This document shows positions 7,653 through 17,111 of a stretch of 64,000 nt of DNA, piece by piece (within the stretch, counting starts at the first letter, position 1; each line of letters opens with the position of its first letter). The stretch is taken from the NCBI GenBank assembly GCA_023451735.1, contig JAEXYH010000011.1, positions 1 to 64,000 of the forward strand. The letters are read 5' to 3'. The notes beneath the pieces were generated by a model. That model was given only the letters and a program-made list of their open reading frames with translations, was not told the origin of the DNA and did no database searches. A program made the translations under genes and the position numbers. The DNA is from Pseudomonadota bacterium (GTDB lineage Bacteria > Pseudomonadota > Alphaproteobacteria > Rhizobiales > Rhizobiaceae).

Positions 7653-9014
7653 ATGGAGAATATTACCAAGGAGGATGGCGAGGAGCGCCATGAGCTGAAG
7701 CGGGTGATGGGACCCGGATTGCTTCTGCTCTTCATTGTCGGCGACATTCTCGGCACCGGCATCTATGCCCTTACAGGCGAAGTTGCGGCTGAGGTCGGTG
7801 GCGTCGTCTGGCTGCCGTTCCTCGTCGCCTTCATCGTCGCGCTACTGACCGCCTGCAGCTATCTCGAACTGGTCACCAAATATCCGAGGGCAGCCGGCGC
7901 GGCGCTCTATACCCACAAGGCTTTCGGCATTCACTTCGTGACCTTCCTGGTCGCATTTGCAGTGATGTCCTCCGGTATCACTTCGGCCGCCACCGCGTCT
8001 CGTGCCTTCGCAGCCAATTTCTCGACCTCTCTCGGGCTGGATCTGGGTGCCTTCGGCGTGCCGCTGATCGCCGTTGGCTTTATCGCACTTGTTGCCGCCA
8101 TCAACTTTCGCGGCGTCGGCGAGAGCGTGAAGATGAACGTCGTGCTGACGGTCGTCGAACTGACCGGTCTCCTGATCATCATCGGCATCGGCTTCTGGGC
8201 CATTGCAGGCGGCCAGGGAGATGTCTCCCGCGCCTGGACGTTCGAAGCGCCCGAAGGTGGCGGCGCCTTCTGGCCGGTCGTGGCCGCCACGACCCTTGCC
8301 TTCTTCGCCATGGTTGGGTTCGAGGACTCGGTCAACATGGCGGAGGAATGCAAGAAACCGAGCAAGATCTTTCCCAAGGTTCTGCTCGGCGGCCTCGCGA
8401 TTACCGGCGTGATCTATGTTCTCGTTGCAATCTCGGCCATTACCCTCGTTCCGGCAGCAGAACTCGGCGAAGGTGACACCCCGCTCCTGAAGGTCATCCA
8501 GGCTGGAGCACCCAATTTCCCGATCAGCATCTTCGCCGTCATCACCATGTTTGCCGTTGCGAATTCCGCACTCATCAACATGCTGATGGCTAGCCGCCTG
8601 CTTTACGGCATGAGCCGCGAAGGCGTTCTGCCCGGACCTCTCGGAAAGGTTCATCCGACACGCCGCACCCCTTATGTGGCGATTATCTTCACGTCGCTTC
8701 TGGCGGTGGCGCTGATCCTGTTTGCAGGCGGAGTGAAGGAACTAGGCGGCACTACGGCACTGCTCCTGCTCTGCGTCTTTGCAATCGTCAATGTCGCCGT
8801 GCTGGTCCTGAGGAAGGACACGGTCAGCCACAAGCATTTCCGCACTCCGACCATCCTGCCGATACTCGGTGCCATTACCTGCGCATTTCTGGCAGGCCCA
8901 TGGACGGGCCGCGATCCGATCCAATACGTCATCGCCGGCTGCCTTCTGGTATTGGGAACAGTTCTCTGGTTCGCCACGGTGCAGGTCATGCGCACGGCGA
9001 ACCAGTCTGCCTAA
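7653..9014 (+). CDS. APC-superfamily amino acid permease
   Basis: A 453-residue transporter with roughly twelve hydrophobic helices. The first helix carries the substrate-backbone motif GDILGTGIYALTGE (residues about 30-43), typical of the cationic amino acid/APC group. Helix six includes FFAMVGFEDSVNMAEECKKP, the diagnostic APC motif near the cytoplasmic face. It imports or exchanges an amino acid across the inner membrane; the substrate cannot be read from sequence. The start at 7653 has a strong GGGAGG ribosome site. It converges on a HAD phosphatase gene only 6 bp from its stop codon, leaving no separate terminator between them. Confidence 0.9.
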   Translation: MENITKEDGEERHELKRVMGPGLLLLFIVGDILGTGIYALTGEVAAEVGGVVWLPFLVAFIVALLTACSYLELVTKYPRAAGAALYTHKAFGIHFVTFLVAFAVMSSGITSAATASRAFAANFSTSLGLDLGAFGVPLIAVGFIALVAAINFRGVGESVKMNVVLTVVELTGLLIIIGIGFWAIAGGQGDVSRAWTFEAPEGGGAFWPVVAATTLAFFAMVGFEDSVNMAEECKKPSKIFPKVLLGGLAITGVIYVLVAISAITLVPAAELGEGDTPLLKVIQAGAPNFPISIFAVITMFAVANSALINMLMASRLLYGMSREGVLPGPLGKVHPTRRTPYVAIIFTSLLAVALILFAGGVKELGGTTALLLLCVFAIVNVAVLVLRKDTVSHKHFRTPTILPILGAITCAFLAGPWTGRDPIQYVIAGCLLVLGTVLWFATVQVMRTANQSA

Positions 9015-9020
9015 GCCGGA

Positions 9021-9701
9021 TTATCTGATCCGAATCGACAAACGGCCGTCGTCCGCAACATGCGGGGCGACGGCTCCATAATCGGCCATCCGGTACTGCC
9101 CGCCGTCGACCGGGTGGCTGTGCGTGACCGTGATCACCATGACCTCGGCTCCAGCCGCCTCACCTGCCTGGATACCCGCCCTGACGTCTTCGAACACGAG
9201 CACGTCGCTGGGGCTGACGCCAAGGCGTTCGGCACCGAGGCGATATCCCTGCGGATTGGGCTTGCCGATGGTGACGTCTTCCGCAGTGACGAGATATTTG
9301 GGCACAGGGATCCCCGCCGCTGCGAGCCTTGCCTTGGCCAGTTCCAACGGTGACGATGTCACGATCGCCCAGCGCTCGACCGGCAGTTTTTCAAGGAACT
9401 CCGCGGCCCCACCAAGGGCGACGACACCTTCCACATCATCGATCTCTCCCTGAAGGATCTTTTCCGCTTCGACAATCGGATCGACGCCGGGGAGGTTGAG
9501 ATCGGTAATCGTATCGATGCCGCGACGACCATGCATGGTCGGCAGGAATTTTTCGACATCGAGCCCCATCCCTGCTGCCCATTTGCCCCAGACCCGCTCC
9601 GCAGCCGCTGTCGAACTCAGGATCGTGCCATCCATATCGAACAGGAAAGCGGCATAGTCGCGTGACGGCAGGATAGGCTTGTCGGAAACGGCAGAAGACA
9701 A
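9021..9701 (-). CDS. HAD-superfamily (subfamily IA) phosphatase
   Basis: Cytosolic phosphatase of 226 aa. Motif I is FDMDGTILSS (nucleophile D22, acid D24), motif II is VTSSPLELAK, the motif III lysine is in TIGKPNPQGY, and motif IV is VFEDVRAGIQAG. The cap sequence HGRRGIDTI resembles the sugar-phosphate/glycerol-3-phosphatase group (YfbT/YniC-like), so a small phosphosugar is a likely substrate, but this is not certain. It is divergent from an SDR gene across 136 bp. No operon partner is visible on its strand. Confidence 0.87.
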   Translation of the reverse strand: MSSAVSDKPILPSRDYAAFLFDMDGTILSSTAAAERVWGKWAAGMGLDVEKFLPTMHGRRGIDTITDLNLPGVDPIVEAEKILQGEIDDVEGVVALGGAAEFLEKLPVERWAIVTSSPLELAKARLAAAGIPVPKYLVTAEDVTIGKPNPQGYRLGAERLGVSPSDVLVFEDVRAGIQAGEAAGAEVMVITVTHSHPVDGGQYRMADYGAVAPHVADDGRLSIRIR

Positions 9702-9836
9702 CGGAATTCCTCTCGAAATGAGTGGTAAATGGCGGGATCTCCATGACTATCCCGCAAGTGCCACAGGCGCAAATATTCCCGTGAATTTTCCACGTATCGG
9801 GGTAAGTTTGCCGCGGGATATCAAAGGGAGGATCAT

Positions 9837-10607
9837 TTGCCAAACCCATCCGTAAGCCATGCCGACCTGAAACAACGCGGCGTCCTGATCACCGGCGGCG
9901 GCTCGGGGATCGGCGCCGCACTCGTAGAAGGTTTTGCAAAACAGGGCGCCAAGGTCGCCTTCATCGACATCGCGGAAGAACCAAGCCGGGCTCTGGTCGA
10001 ACAACTGGCAAAAGATGCAGCTTACGAGCCGCTGTTCATCCAGGCAGATCTCTCAAGCGTGGAAGACGCACAGGCGGCAGTCCGCGAGGCCGCAGAACGG
10101 CTCGGCTCGCTGTCGGTGCTGGTCAACAATGCCGGATGGGATGACAGGCGCAGTCTGGAAGACATTACCGAAGACTATTGGGACAAAAGCCAGGCGATCA
10201 ACCTGAAGCAGATGTTCTTCGTTTCGCAGGCGGCCGTGCCCTTCATCAGAGAAGCGGGCAGCGGCGCAATCGTCAATTTCTCGTCGATCTCCTACCTGCT
10301 CAACACGGGCAACATGCCGGCCTACACGACGGCCAAGGCCGCCATCATCGGCCTGACCAAAAGCCTTGCCGGAAAACTCGGTTCCGATGGGATCCGGGTC
10401 AACGCGGTCCTGCCCGGAATGATCATCACCGAAAGACAGAAACGCCTGTGGCTGACGGAGGAAAGCATCGCCGCAATGATTGGTCGGCAATGCCTTAAAC
10501 GCTCCCTTGATGGCACCGATCTTGTCGGGCCTTGCCTTTTCCTGGCTTCGGACGCGTCTGCCGCGATGACCGCACAAACACTGGTCATCGATGGCGGAAT
10601 GCTCTGA
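9837..10607 (+). CDS. Short-chain dehydrogenase/reductase (SDR), TTG start
   Basis: Classical SDR of 256 aa. Cofactor motif TGGGSGIG (residues 19-26), NNAG (97-100), catalytic Ser near 150, Tyr163 and Lys167 in YTTAK. The acidic residue after the second strand (FIDIAE) points to NAD rather than NADP. No in-frame ATG precedes the Rossmann fold; the start is TTG at 9837, supported by AGGGAGG a few bases upstream. Substrate unknown; family members reduce or oxidise sugars, 3-oxo acids and many alcohols. It is divergent from the HAD gene, and the tail-to-tail neighbour is the RND pump gene 48 bp away. Confidence 0.88.
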   Translation: MPNPSVSHADLKQRGVLITGGGSGIGAALVEGFAKQGAKVAFIDIAEEPSRALVEQLAKDAAYEPLFIQADLSSVEDAQAAVREAAERLGSLSVLVNNAGWDDRRSLEDITEDYWDKSQAINLKQMFFVSQAAVPFIREAGSGAIVNFSSISYLLNTGNMPAYTTAKAAIIGLTKSLAGKLGSDGIRVNAVLPGMIITERQKRLWLTEESIAAMIGRQCLKRSLDGTDLVGPCLFLASDASAAMTAQTLVIDGGML

Positions 10608-10655
10608 AATGAAATGCCGCGCGGACGGAGAGAGATGTCCGCGCGGCCGTGCTGC

Positions 10656-13600
10656 CTACTCTGCCGGGGAGAGAGCAGGCGCAACCTCGGTATTATGGTG
10701 GCGCAGCGGACGGTTACCCGTCAGAAGCCGAGCCAGTATGTAGAAGACCGGTGTCATGAAGATACCGAAGAAGGTGACACCGATCATGCCGGAGAAGACG
10801 GCGACGCCCATAGCGGCACGCATTTCCGCACCCGCGCCGGTCGAGATGACCAGCGGCACCACGCCCATGATGAACGCCATCGACGTCATCAGGATCGGGC
10901 GAAGGCGCAACCGGCTTGCCTCGACCGCCGCTTCGAACGGCTTTCTTCCGGCAAGTTCCAGTTCACGGGCGAACTCCACGATCAGGATCGCGTTCTTCGC
11001 CGATAGCCCCACCAACACCACCAACCCTATCTGGGTGAAGATGTTGTTGTCGCCTCCGGTCAGCCACACGCCCGTCAGCGCCGCGAGCACACCCATCGGC
11101 ACGATCATGATGATCGCGATCGGCAGTGTCAGACTCTCATACTGGGCAGCGAGCACCAGATAGACGAGCAGCAGTGCCAACGGGAAGACGATGATGCTCG
11201 AATTGCCGGCAAGGATCTGCTGGTAGGTCAGGTCCGTCCATTCGAAGTCGATACCGGAGGGTAGCGTTTCCGCAAGGATCTTGGTGATCGCGGCTTCCGC
11301 CTGACCGGACGAATAGCCCGGTGCCGGAGCGCCGTTGATATCGGACGACAGGAAGCCGTTGTAACGGGTCGTCCGTTCGGGACCTGCCGATGCATCGACC
11401 TTCAGCAGTGCCGAGAGCGGAATCATCTCGCCCGATTGCGAACGGACCTTCAGCTGGCCGATATCCTCGGCCTTGGCGCGATATTGCGCATCCGCCTGGA
11501 CCCGGACGCTGTAGGTGCGACCGAAGGCGTTGAAGTCGTTCACATAGAGCGAACCGAGATAGATCTGCAGCGTTTCGAACACGTCCTGCACAGAGACACC
11601 AAGCTGTTCGGCCCGAGCGCGATCGAGATCCGCATAAAGCTGCGGCACGTTGATCTGGAAGCTCGAGAATACGCCTGTCAGCTCCGGAGCAGCCATCGCC
11701 TTGGCCATCACGGCCTTGGTTGCCTCATCGAGAGCCTCGTAGCCGTAGCCGGCGCGATCCTCGATCTGCAGCTTGAAGCCACCCGTCGTACCGAGACCGT
11801 TGACCGGCGGCGGCGGGAACATGGCGATGAACGCGTCCTGGATGCCTGCATATTTCTGGTTCAGCGCCATGGCGATGGCACCACCCGAAAGCTCAGGCGT
11901 CGTGCGCTTGTCGAAATCGTCAAGCACGGCAAATACGATGCCCGAGTTGGAGCCGATGGTGAAACCGTTGATCGACAGGCCCGGGAAGGCGATCGCATGT
12001 TCGACGCCCGGTTGTTCCATAGCGATATCGCTCATCCGCTTGATCACGTCTTCCGTCCGGTCGAGCGTTGCACCATCGGGAAGCTGGGCGAAGCCGATCA
12101 GATACTGCTTGTCCTGCGCCGGCACGAAGCCGCCCGGCACAGCACTGAACATGCCGTAGGTCGCACCCACCAGCGCCAGATAGATCACCATGACGATGCT
12201 CTTGCGCGACAGAAGCCCGCCGACGGATCGGCCGTAACCATTCGCGGCCTTACCGAAACCCCGGTTGAAGCCACGGAAGAACCAGCCGAACACCTTGTCC
12301 ATGCCACGTGTCAGCCAGTCCTTCGGCGCGTGGTGGTCCTTCAGGAGAAGCGCAGCCAGAGCCGGAGACAGGGTCAGCGAATTGATCGCCGAAATCACTG
12401 TCGAGATGGCAATCGTCAGTGCGAACTGGCGATAGAACTGACCCGACAGGCCGGTGATGAAGGCAAGCGGAACGAAGACCGCGACCAGAACCAGAGCGAT
12501 CGCGATGATCGGACCCGACACTTCGCTCATCGCCTTGTAAGTCGCCTCGCGGGGACTTAGGCCATTTTCGATGTTTCTTTCGACGTTTTCGACGACCACG
12601 ATAGCATCATCGACCACGATACCGATCGCCAGTACAAGCCCGAAAAGCGTCAAAGCGTTGATCGAGAAACCGAAGGCATACATGACCGCAAACGTACCGA
12701 TGACCGAGACCGGGACCGCAATCAGCGGAATGATCGACGCACGCCATGTCTGCAGGAAGATGATGACGACGAGCACAACCAGCGCGATGGCTTCGAGAAG
12801 CGTATCGAGCACCTTCTCGATCGATGAGCGCACGAACTTGGTCGTGTCATAGACGATCTCGTATTTCACGCCTTCCGGCATCGCCTTCTGCAATTCGTCC
12901 ATGGTGGAGCGAACCTGATCGGCGATCTCGATAGCGTTCGAACCCGGAGCCTGCAGGACCGGGATGGCCACGGCCGGCTGGCCGTCGAGAAGCGACCGAA
13001 GTGAATAATCCGCAGCGCCGAGTTCGATACGGGCCACGTCACGCAGACGGGTAATCTCGCCATTCGAACCGGTCTTGACGATGATGTTGCCGAATTCTTC
13101 CGGCGTCGTCAGACGGCCCTGAGCGTTGACGTTCAACTGCATGTCGACGCCCGGAACGGATGGCGATGCGCCGATCGTGCCGGCAGCCGCCTGTACGTTC
13201 TGCCCGCGGATTGCTTCCGTGATGTCACTGGCGGCCAGCGACAATCCCGCGGCCTTCTGCGGATCGATCCAGATACGCATCGAATAATCGCCAGCACCAA
13301 AGATCTGCACCTGGCCGACACCTTCGATACGGGCAAGCCGGTCCTTGATGTTGAGCGTCGCGTAATTGCGCAGATAGGTCAGGTCATAGCGGTCGGTATC
13401 CGACACCAGATTGACCACCATGATGAAGTCCGGCGAGCTTTTCACCGTCGTGATTCCGAGTGCGCGCACTTCGGTCGGCAGGCGGGGTTCCGCCTGGCTG
13501 ACGCGGTTCTGCACCAGCTGCTGCGCCTTGTCCGGGTCGGTGCCGAGCTTGAAGGTGACGGTCAGCGTCATGACGCCGTCAGACGTCGCCTGGCTGGACA

Positions 13601-13838
13601 TGTAGAGCATGTCCTCAACGCCGTTGATCTGCTCTTCGAGTGGCGTCGCCACTGTTTCGGCGATGACCTTGGGGTTGGCGCCGGGATAGGTCGCCTTCAC
13701 CACCACGGATGGCGGCACGACATTCGGATATTCCGAGATCGGCAGCGCGCGCAGGCCGAGCAGGCCGGCAACGACGATGAGGACGGAAAGGACCGCCGCA
13801 AACACCGGCCGGTCGATAAAGAAGCGGGATATGTTCAT
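10656..13838 (-). CDS. RND multidrug efflux pump, inner-membrane transporter (HAE1 family)
   Basis: A 1060-residue proton-driven drug exporter of the AcrB/MexF/BepG type. It begins MNISRFFIDRPVFAAVLSVL, the usual first helix, and keeps FGLVLAIGIVVDDAIVVVEN in helix 4, carrying the proton-relay Asp pair. The helix-10 to -12 region contains VGLSAKNAILIVEFA. Two large periplasmic loops follow helices 1 and 7. The ATG at 13838 has a GAGAGAGGG ribosome site; an upstream in-frame extension adds 21 poorly supported residues. The adaptor gene lies 119 bp upstream. No outer-membrane channel gene is in the locus, so a TolC-like partner must come from elsewhere. Confidence 0.95.
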   Translation of the reverse strand: MNISRFFIDRPVFAAVLSVLIVVAGLLGLRALPISEYPNVVPPSVVVKATYPGANPKVIAETVATPLEEQINGVEDMLYMSSQATSDGVMTLTVTFKLGTDPDKAQQLVQNRVSQAEPRLPTEVRALGITTVKSSPDFIMVVNLVSDTDRYDLTYLRNYATLNIKDRLARIEGVGQVQIFGAGDYSMRIWIDPQKAAGLSLAASDITEAIRGQNVQAAAGTIGASPSVPGVDMQLNVNAQGRLTTPEEFGNIIVKTGSNGEITRLRDVARIELGAADYSLRSLLDGQPAVAIPVLQAPGSNAIEIADQVRSTMDELQKAMPEGVKYEIVYDTTKFVRSSIEKVLDTLLEAIALVVLVVIIFLQTWRASIIPLIAVPVSVIGTFAVMYAFGFSINALTLFGLVLAIGIVVDDAIVVVENVERNIENGLSPREATYKAMSEVSGPIIAIALVLVAVFVPLAFITGLSGQFYRQFALTIAISTVISAINSLTLSPALAALLLKDHHAPKDWLTRGMDKVFGWFFRGFNRGFGKAANGYGRSVGGLLSRKSIVMVIYLALVGATYGMFSAVPGGFVPAQDKQYLIGFAQLPDGATLDRTEDVIKRMSDIAMEQPGVEHAIAFPGLSINGFTIGSNSGIVFAVLDDFDKRTTPELSGGAIAMALNQKYAGIQDAFIAMFPPPPVNGLGTTGGFKLQIEDRAGYGYEALDEATKAVMAKAMAAPELTGVFSSFQINVPQLYADLDRARAEQLGVSVQDVFETLQIYLGSLYVNDFNAFGRTYSVRVQADAQYRAKAEDIGQLKVRSQSGEMIPLSALLKVDASAGPERTTRYNGFLSSDINGAPAPGYSSGQAEAAITKILAETLPSGIDFEWTDLTYQQILAGNSSIIVFPLALLLVYLVLAAQYESLTLPIAIIMIVPMGVLAALTGVWLTGGDNNIFTQIGLVVLVGLSAKNAILIVEFARELELAGRKPFEAAVEASRLRLRPILMTSMAFIMGVVPLVISTGAGAEMRAAMGVAVFSGMIGVTFFGIFMTPVFYILARLLTGNRPLRHHNTEVAPALSPAE

Positions 13839-13957
13839 CTTGAAAGCCCTCTCTCCTGGGCGATGGTCAGGGCGCAAAAGGCCCCTGCGCCCGCAGCACA
13901 CTGCCGCGGGCGATCGATTGGTTCAGTTTTGGAAGGGCCGGTCAGCCGGCCCGCTGG

Positions 13958-15142
13958 TTATTTCGAGGCGATTTTCGCTTCGTCCTGCGGATCGACGGTG
14001 GCGCCGGGGCGCACGCGCTGCAATCCGTTGACGATGATGCGGTCGCCGGCATTGAGGCCCTTTTGGACGATCCTCATGCCGTCGATGGCTTCACCCAGTT
14101 CGACCGGGCGATAGGCGACGGTGTTCTTGCTGTCGACAACGAGGACGAACTTCTTGTCCTGGTCGTTGCCGAGCGCCCGTTCGCTGACGAGAACCCGATC
14201 CATCGGTTCAGGCTCGCCCATGCGCACCCGGACGAACTGGCCCGGGATCAGCCTGCCGCCCGGATTGCCGAACACCGCCCTCACCCGGATCGTGCCGGTA
14301 CCGGCTGCGACCTGGTTGTCGATCAGTTGCAGATGTCCCTTGATCGGTTCAGCACCCGGTGCAAGTGTTGCGATTTCCACCGGCACCTGGTCGATCGCCG
14401 GCTGACCGTCAACAAGCGGCAGCTCGGCCAGCGTCCGGGTCACCAACTGTTCGTCGGCATCGAAGCTCGCATAGATCGGGTCGGCCGAAACCAGCGTCGT
14501 CAGCGGGGTGGAAGCGGAACCACCGGCAACAAGATTGCCGACGGTGACCTCTATCCTGCCGACACGGCCGGCGATCGGAGCCTTGATCTCGGTATAGCCG
14601 AGATTGAGCTCGGCCACACGCTGCGCGGCCTTGGCCGACTGGAGATTGGCCTTGGCTTCGCGCTGCGTGCTCTCCCGCTGAGCCAGATCGCTCTGCGAGA
14701 TCGTGTTGCGTGACAGAAGTGTCTTGCCACGCTCGAGCTCAGTTTCCGCAAAGGCAAGCTTCGCTTCGGCGGAGGACACGAGGCCTTCCGCTTCCGCGAC
14801 CGCCGCCATGTAGGGTTCCGGATCAAGGGTCACCAGAAGGTCACCGGCCTTAACCAGTCCACCCTCGCGGAAATGGACGGATTGTACGGCACCTGCAACG
14901 CGTGGACGCACGTCAACACGGTCCACGGCTTCCAGACGACCGGAGAACTCCTGCCATGTGCCGACCTTGCGGGGCTGCACGGTGGCAACGGTGACCGGAA
15001 TGGCGGCAGGTGCCGCAGCCTCGGCAGGCGAAGCGGCGTTTGCGCCATTCGGCATGTCGAAATAGAAGGCTGCGCCTGCAAAAAGCACAGAGGCAGTCAG
15101 GCCGGCGCCCAACAGGGCCCAGCGGGGTGTCTTCACTGTCAT
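13958..15142 (-). CDS. RND efflux periplasmic adaptor (membrane fusion protein)
   Basis: AcrA/MexE-family adaptor (394 aa) linking the RND pump to an outer-membrane channel. An N-terminal hydrophobic segment (WALLGAGLTASVLFAGAAFYF) anchors or exports it; there is no lipobox Cys, so it is not an acylated lipoprotein. Then come a barrel-sandwich half (RVDVRPRVAGAVQSVHFREG), an alpha-helical hairpin rich in Glu/Ala (about residues 110-180), and the second half-lipoyl segment (YTEIKAPIAGRVGRIEV). AAGGAG lies seven bases before the ATG. It is flanked by the hydrolase-like gene upstream (64 bp) and the pump downstream; all three probably form one operon. Confidence 0.93.
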   Translation of the reverse strand: MTVKTPRWALLGAGLTASVLFAGAAFYFDMPNGANAASPAEAAAPAAIPVTVATVQPRKVGTWQEFSGRLEAVDRVDVRPRVAGAVQSVHFREGGLVKAGDLLVTLDPEPYMAAVAEAEGLVSSAEAKLAFAETELERGKTLLSRNTISQSDLAQRESTQREAKANLQSAKAAQRVAELNLGYTEIKAPIAGRVGRIEVTVGNLVAGGSASTPLTTLVSADPIYASFDADEQLVTRTLAELPLVDGQPAIDQVPVEIATLAPGAEPIKGHLQLIDNQVAAGTGTIRVRAVFGNPGGRLIPGQFVRVRMGEPEPMDRVLVSERALGNDQDKKFVLVVDSKNTVAYRPVELGEAIDGMRIVQKGLNAGDRIIVNGLQRVRPGATVDPQDEAKIASK

Positions 15143-15206
15143 AATGAAACTCCTTCAGCCGCAATTGCGGGCTGTCATCCAAACTCTGAATTCTGAAATG
15201 CAGGCC

Positions 15207-16004
15207 TTAGGTCGTCACATGACGAACGAAGGCGGAAAACTCTGAGCAAAGCCCGGCAAGCCAGGCTCCGCCAACACCGTGATACAATCCCGTCCAGCCG
15301 CTGCCGGCAGGGAAAACGCGTCTGCTCACTTCAACTCCGGCGCCGGAAAGCTTGTCGGCATAACCAAGCGCTTCATCACGAAGCGGATCATCATCTGATG
15401 TCATCACCAGTGCCGGTGCGACACCCGATAACCGCGAACACAGACAAGGGGCGGCATAGGGATGCTGCATCGAACAGGCGGAACCGAGATAGTGGCTCCA
15501 TCCATCCGACCAGCGTTCGCGCATGCCGATCTCGTCTGCATGCCTGATCGAGGCCGATGTCATCATCGGATCGATCATGGGCGACAAGAGCACCTGTCCG
15601 GCAAGCCGGCCGGGCATCTGGTCCCTCGCCTTTAACGCGGCACCGGCAGCCACATTGCCGCCTGCCTCATCTCCGGCGATCAGCAGGGGCGACTTGCCCT
15701 TGCCGAACTCGTTGAGCTTCCGGCTCAGGCCATAGAGCGCCATGAATGCGCATTCCATCGCCTTGGGGAATACATTGCCCGATACGCTGCCGTAATCGGC
15801 TTCAACGACGACCACACCCGCCTGCTCCAGGGTCTGAACAACCGGTAGCGAGCCATCATCCTGCCTCGGGGCCTGAAAGGCGTCGCCCTTGAGGTAGAGC
15901 ACGACAGGAGGCTTCCCCCCCTGCACATTGCCCTTGTGAATGCGCACGGGAATAGCGGCCTTCCAAGGCCCATCGATTTCCAATGTTTCCCAGCGCAGTG
16001 ACAT
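15207..16004 (-). CDS. Alpha/beta-hydrolase fold-3 protein lacking the catalytic Ser
   Basis: A 265-residue protein of the hormone-sensitive-lipase-like fold. The nucleophile elbow, normally GDSAGGN, reads GDEAGGN: residue 113 is Glu (codon GAG). The usual HGGG oxyanion motif is also absent, replaced by LYLKGDAFQ. The acid site (SDDDPLRDEA, D206) and a possible His242 remain. It is therefore probably not an ordinary esterase. The start at 16004 (MSLRW) follows GGAAG; an upstream in-frame start would overlap the promoter. It lies 64 bp upstream of the RND adaptor on the same strand and is divergent from a LysR gene, so it is likely part of the efflux operon. Function unknown. Confidence 0.82.
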   Translation of the reverse strand: MSLRWETLEIDGPWKAAIPVRIHKGNVQGGKPPVVLYLKGDAFQAPRQDDGSLPVVQTLEQAGVVVVEADYGSVSGNVFPKAMECAFMALYGLSRKLNEFGKGKSPLLIAGDEAGGNVAAGAALKARDQMPGRLAGQVLLSPMIDPMMTSASIRHADEIGMRERWSDGWSHYLGSACSMQHPYAAPCLCSRLSGVAPALVMTSDDDPLRDEALGYADKLSGAGVEVSRRVFPAGSGWTGLYHGVGGAWLAGLCSEFSAFVRHVTT

Positions 16005-16143
16005 GACGTTTTCTTCCGTTTTGGCCACAGGTCTTGCGGCAAATTCGTATTCAGATATTATTGTTCCAGATCGCAAGCGCAATACGCTTCGATCGGCAAC
16101 ACTTTTCCAAATTCATGGACAATCGCGCCGTAAGGAGAATTCC

Positions 16144-17079
16144 ATGGACCAGCTGTCCGCAATGCGCGTCTTCGTCAGGGTGGTAGAGACCGGCAATTTC
16201 ACCCGCGCGGCAACCACGCTCAACATCCCGAAAACGACGGTCACCAACATGGTGCAGGCGCTCGAGGCGCATCTGCAGACCACGTTGCTCAACCGTACGA
16301 CCCGGCGCGTCATGGTGACGACCGACGGCGCTCTCTATTACGAACGTGCGATCCAGATCCTCGCCGATGTAGCGGAACTCGACGGCAGTCTTTCCAATTC
16401 CCAGACTCAGCCGAGCGGCCGTGTCCGGCTGGAAATGGCAGGCGCCTTCGCCGACCTTCTGATCATCCCGCACTTGTGCGATTTTCATGAACGTTATCCG
16501 CTGATCAAGCTTGATATAGGCGTCGGTGACCGGCTGGTGGATTACATCGCCGAAAACGTCGATTGCGCACTGCGCGGCGGCACCCCGACCGACCAGTCGC
16601 TGATCGTCCGCAAGGTCGGCGAGATCGACATGCAGGCCTATGCCTCGCCACTCTATCTGGAAAGGATGGGAACGCCCGCGCATCCGAATGACCTGAATGA
16701 CGGCCATCGTTGCGTCGGTTATCTGCAGGCTCCGTCAGGACGTATCATGCAGATGACCTTCTGCAGGGGCGAGGAAGAGATCGAAGTCGATCCGAACTAC
16801 ATCGTCTCGGTCAATGACGCCCGCTCCTACCTCGATGCGGCCATGGCGGGCGTCGGGGTCGCGCAGGTACCACGCTTCATGGCGCAAAAACCCTTGCAGG
16901 AAGGCAAGCTCGTACCGATCCTCTCCGACTGGACCTGCGAAAGCTTTCCGCTCTACATCGTCTATCCGCAGACCCGTCACCTCAGCAACAAGGTGCGTGT
17001 CGTGGTGGATTGGCTTGCCAAGCGAGTTCAAACACTGAAAGTGGAAGAAAACCGACAGCTTATGCGGGAAGCGAGCTAG
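16144..17079 (+). CDS. LysR-family transcriptional regulator of the efflux locus
   Basis: A 311-residue LysR regulator. The winged helix-turn-helix is at the N-terminus (MDQLSAMRVFVRVVETGNFT, then ATTLNIPKTTVTNMVQALE), followed by the periplasmic-binding-protein-like effector domain. It belongs to the PecT/DmlR/AaeR-like group by its start. The ATG at 16144 has AAGGAG seven bases upstream, so the longer in-frame reading from 15940 is rejected. It is divergent from the hydrolase-adaptor-pump operon across 139 bp, a classic layout in which the LysR protein controls the divergent operon and itself. Inducer unknown. Confidence 0.9.
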   Translation: MDQLSAMRVFVRVVETGNFTRAATTLNIPKTTVTNMVQALEAHLQTTLLNRTTRRVMVTTDGALYYERAIQILADVAELDGSLSNSQTQPSGRVRLEMAGAFADLLIIPHLCDFHERYPLIKLDIGVGDRLVDYIAENVDCALRGGTPTDQSLIVRKVGEIDMQAYASPLYLERMGTPAHPNDLNDGHRCVGYLQAPSGRIMQMTFCRGEEEIEVDPNYIVSVNDARSYLDAAMAGVGVAQVPRFMAQKPLQEGKLVPILSDWTCESFPLYIVYPQTRHLSNKVRVVVDWLAKRVQTLKVEENRQLMREAS

Positions 17080-17111
17080 GATTTTGAACTCGGCATCGCG
17101 CGAAACTAGAG

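Noticed and set aside
11436..12560. 374-codon ORF on the plus strand over the RND pump gene
   Set aside because: Arg/His-rich antisense reading, no domain, and the pump is clear on the other strand.
16005..16143. LysR binding site between the LysR and hydrolase-like genes
   Set aside because: Only weak matches to T-N11-A and a TATTG...CAATA pair far apart; too poor to annotate.
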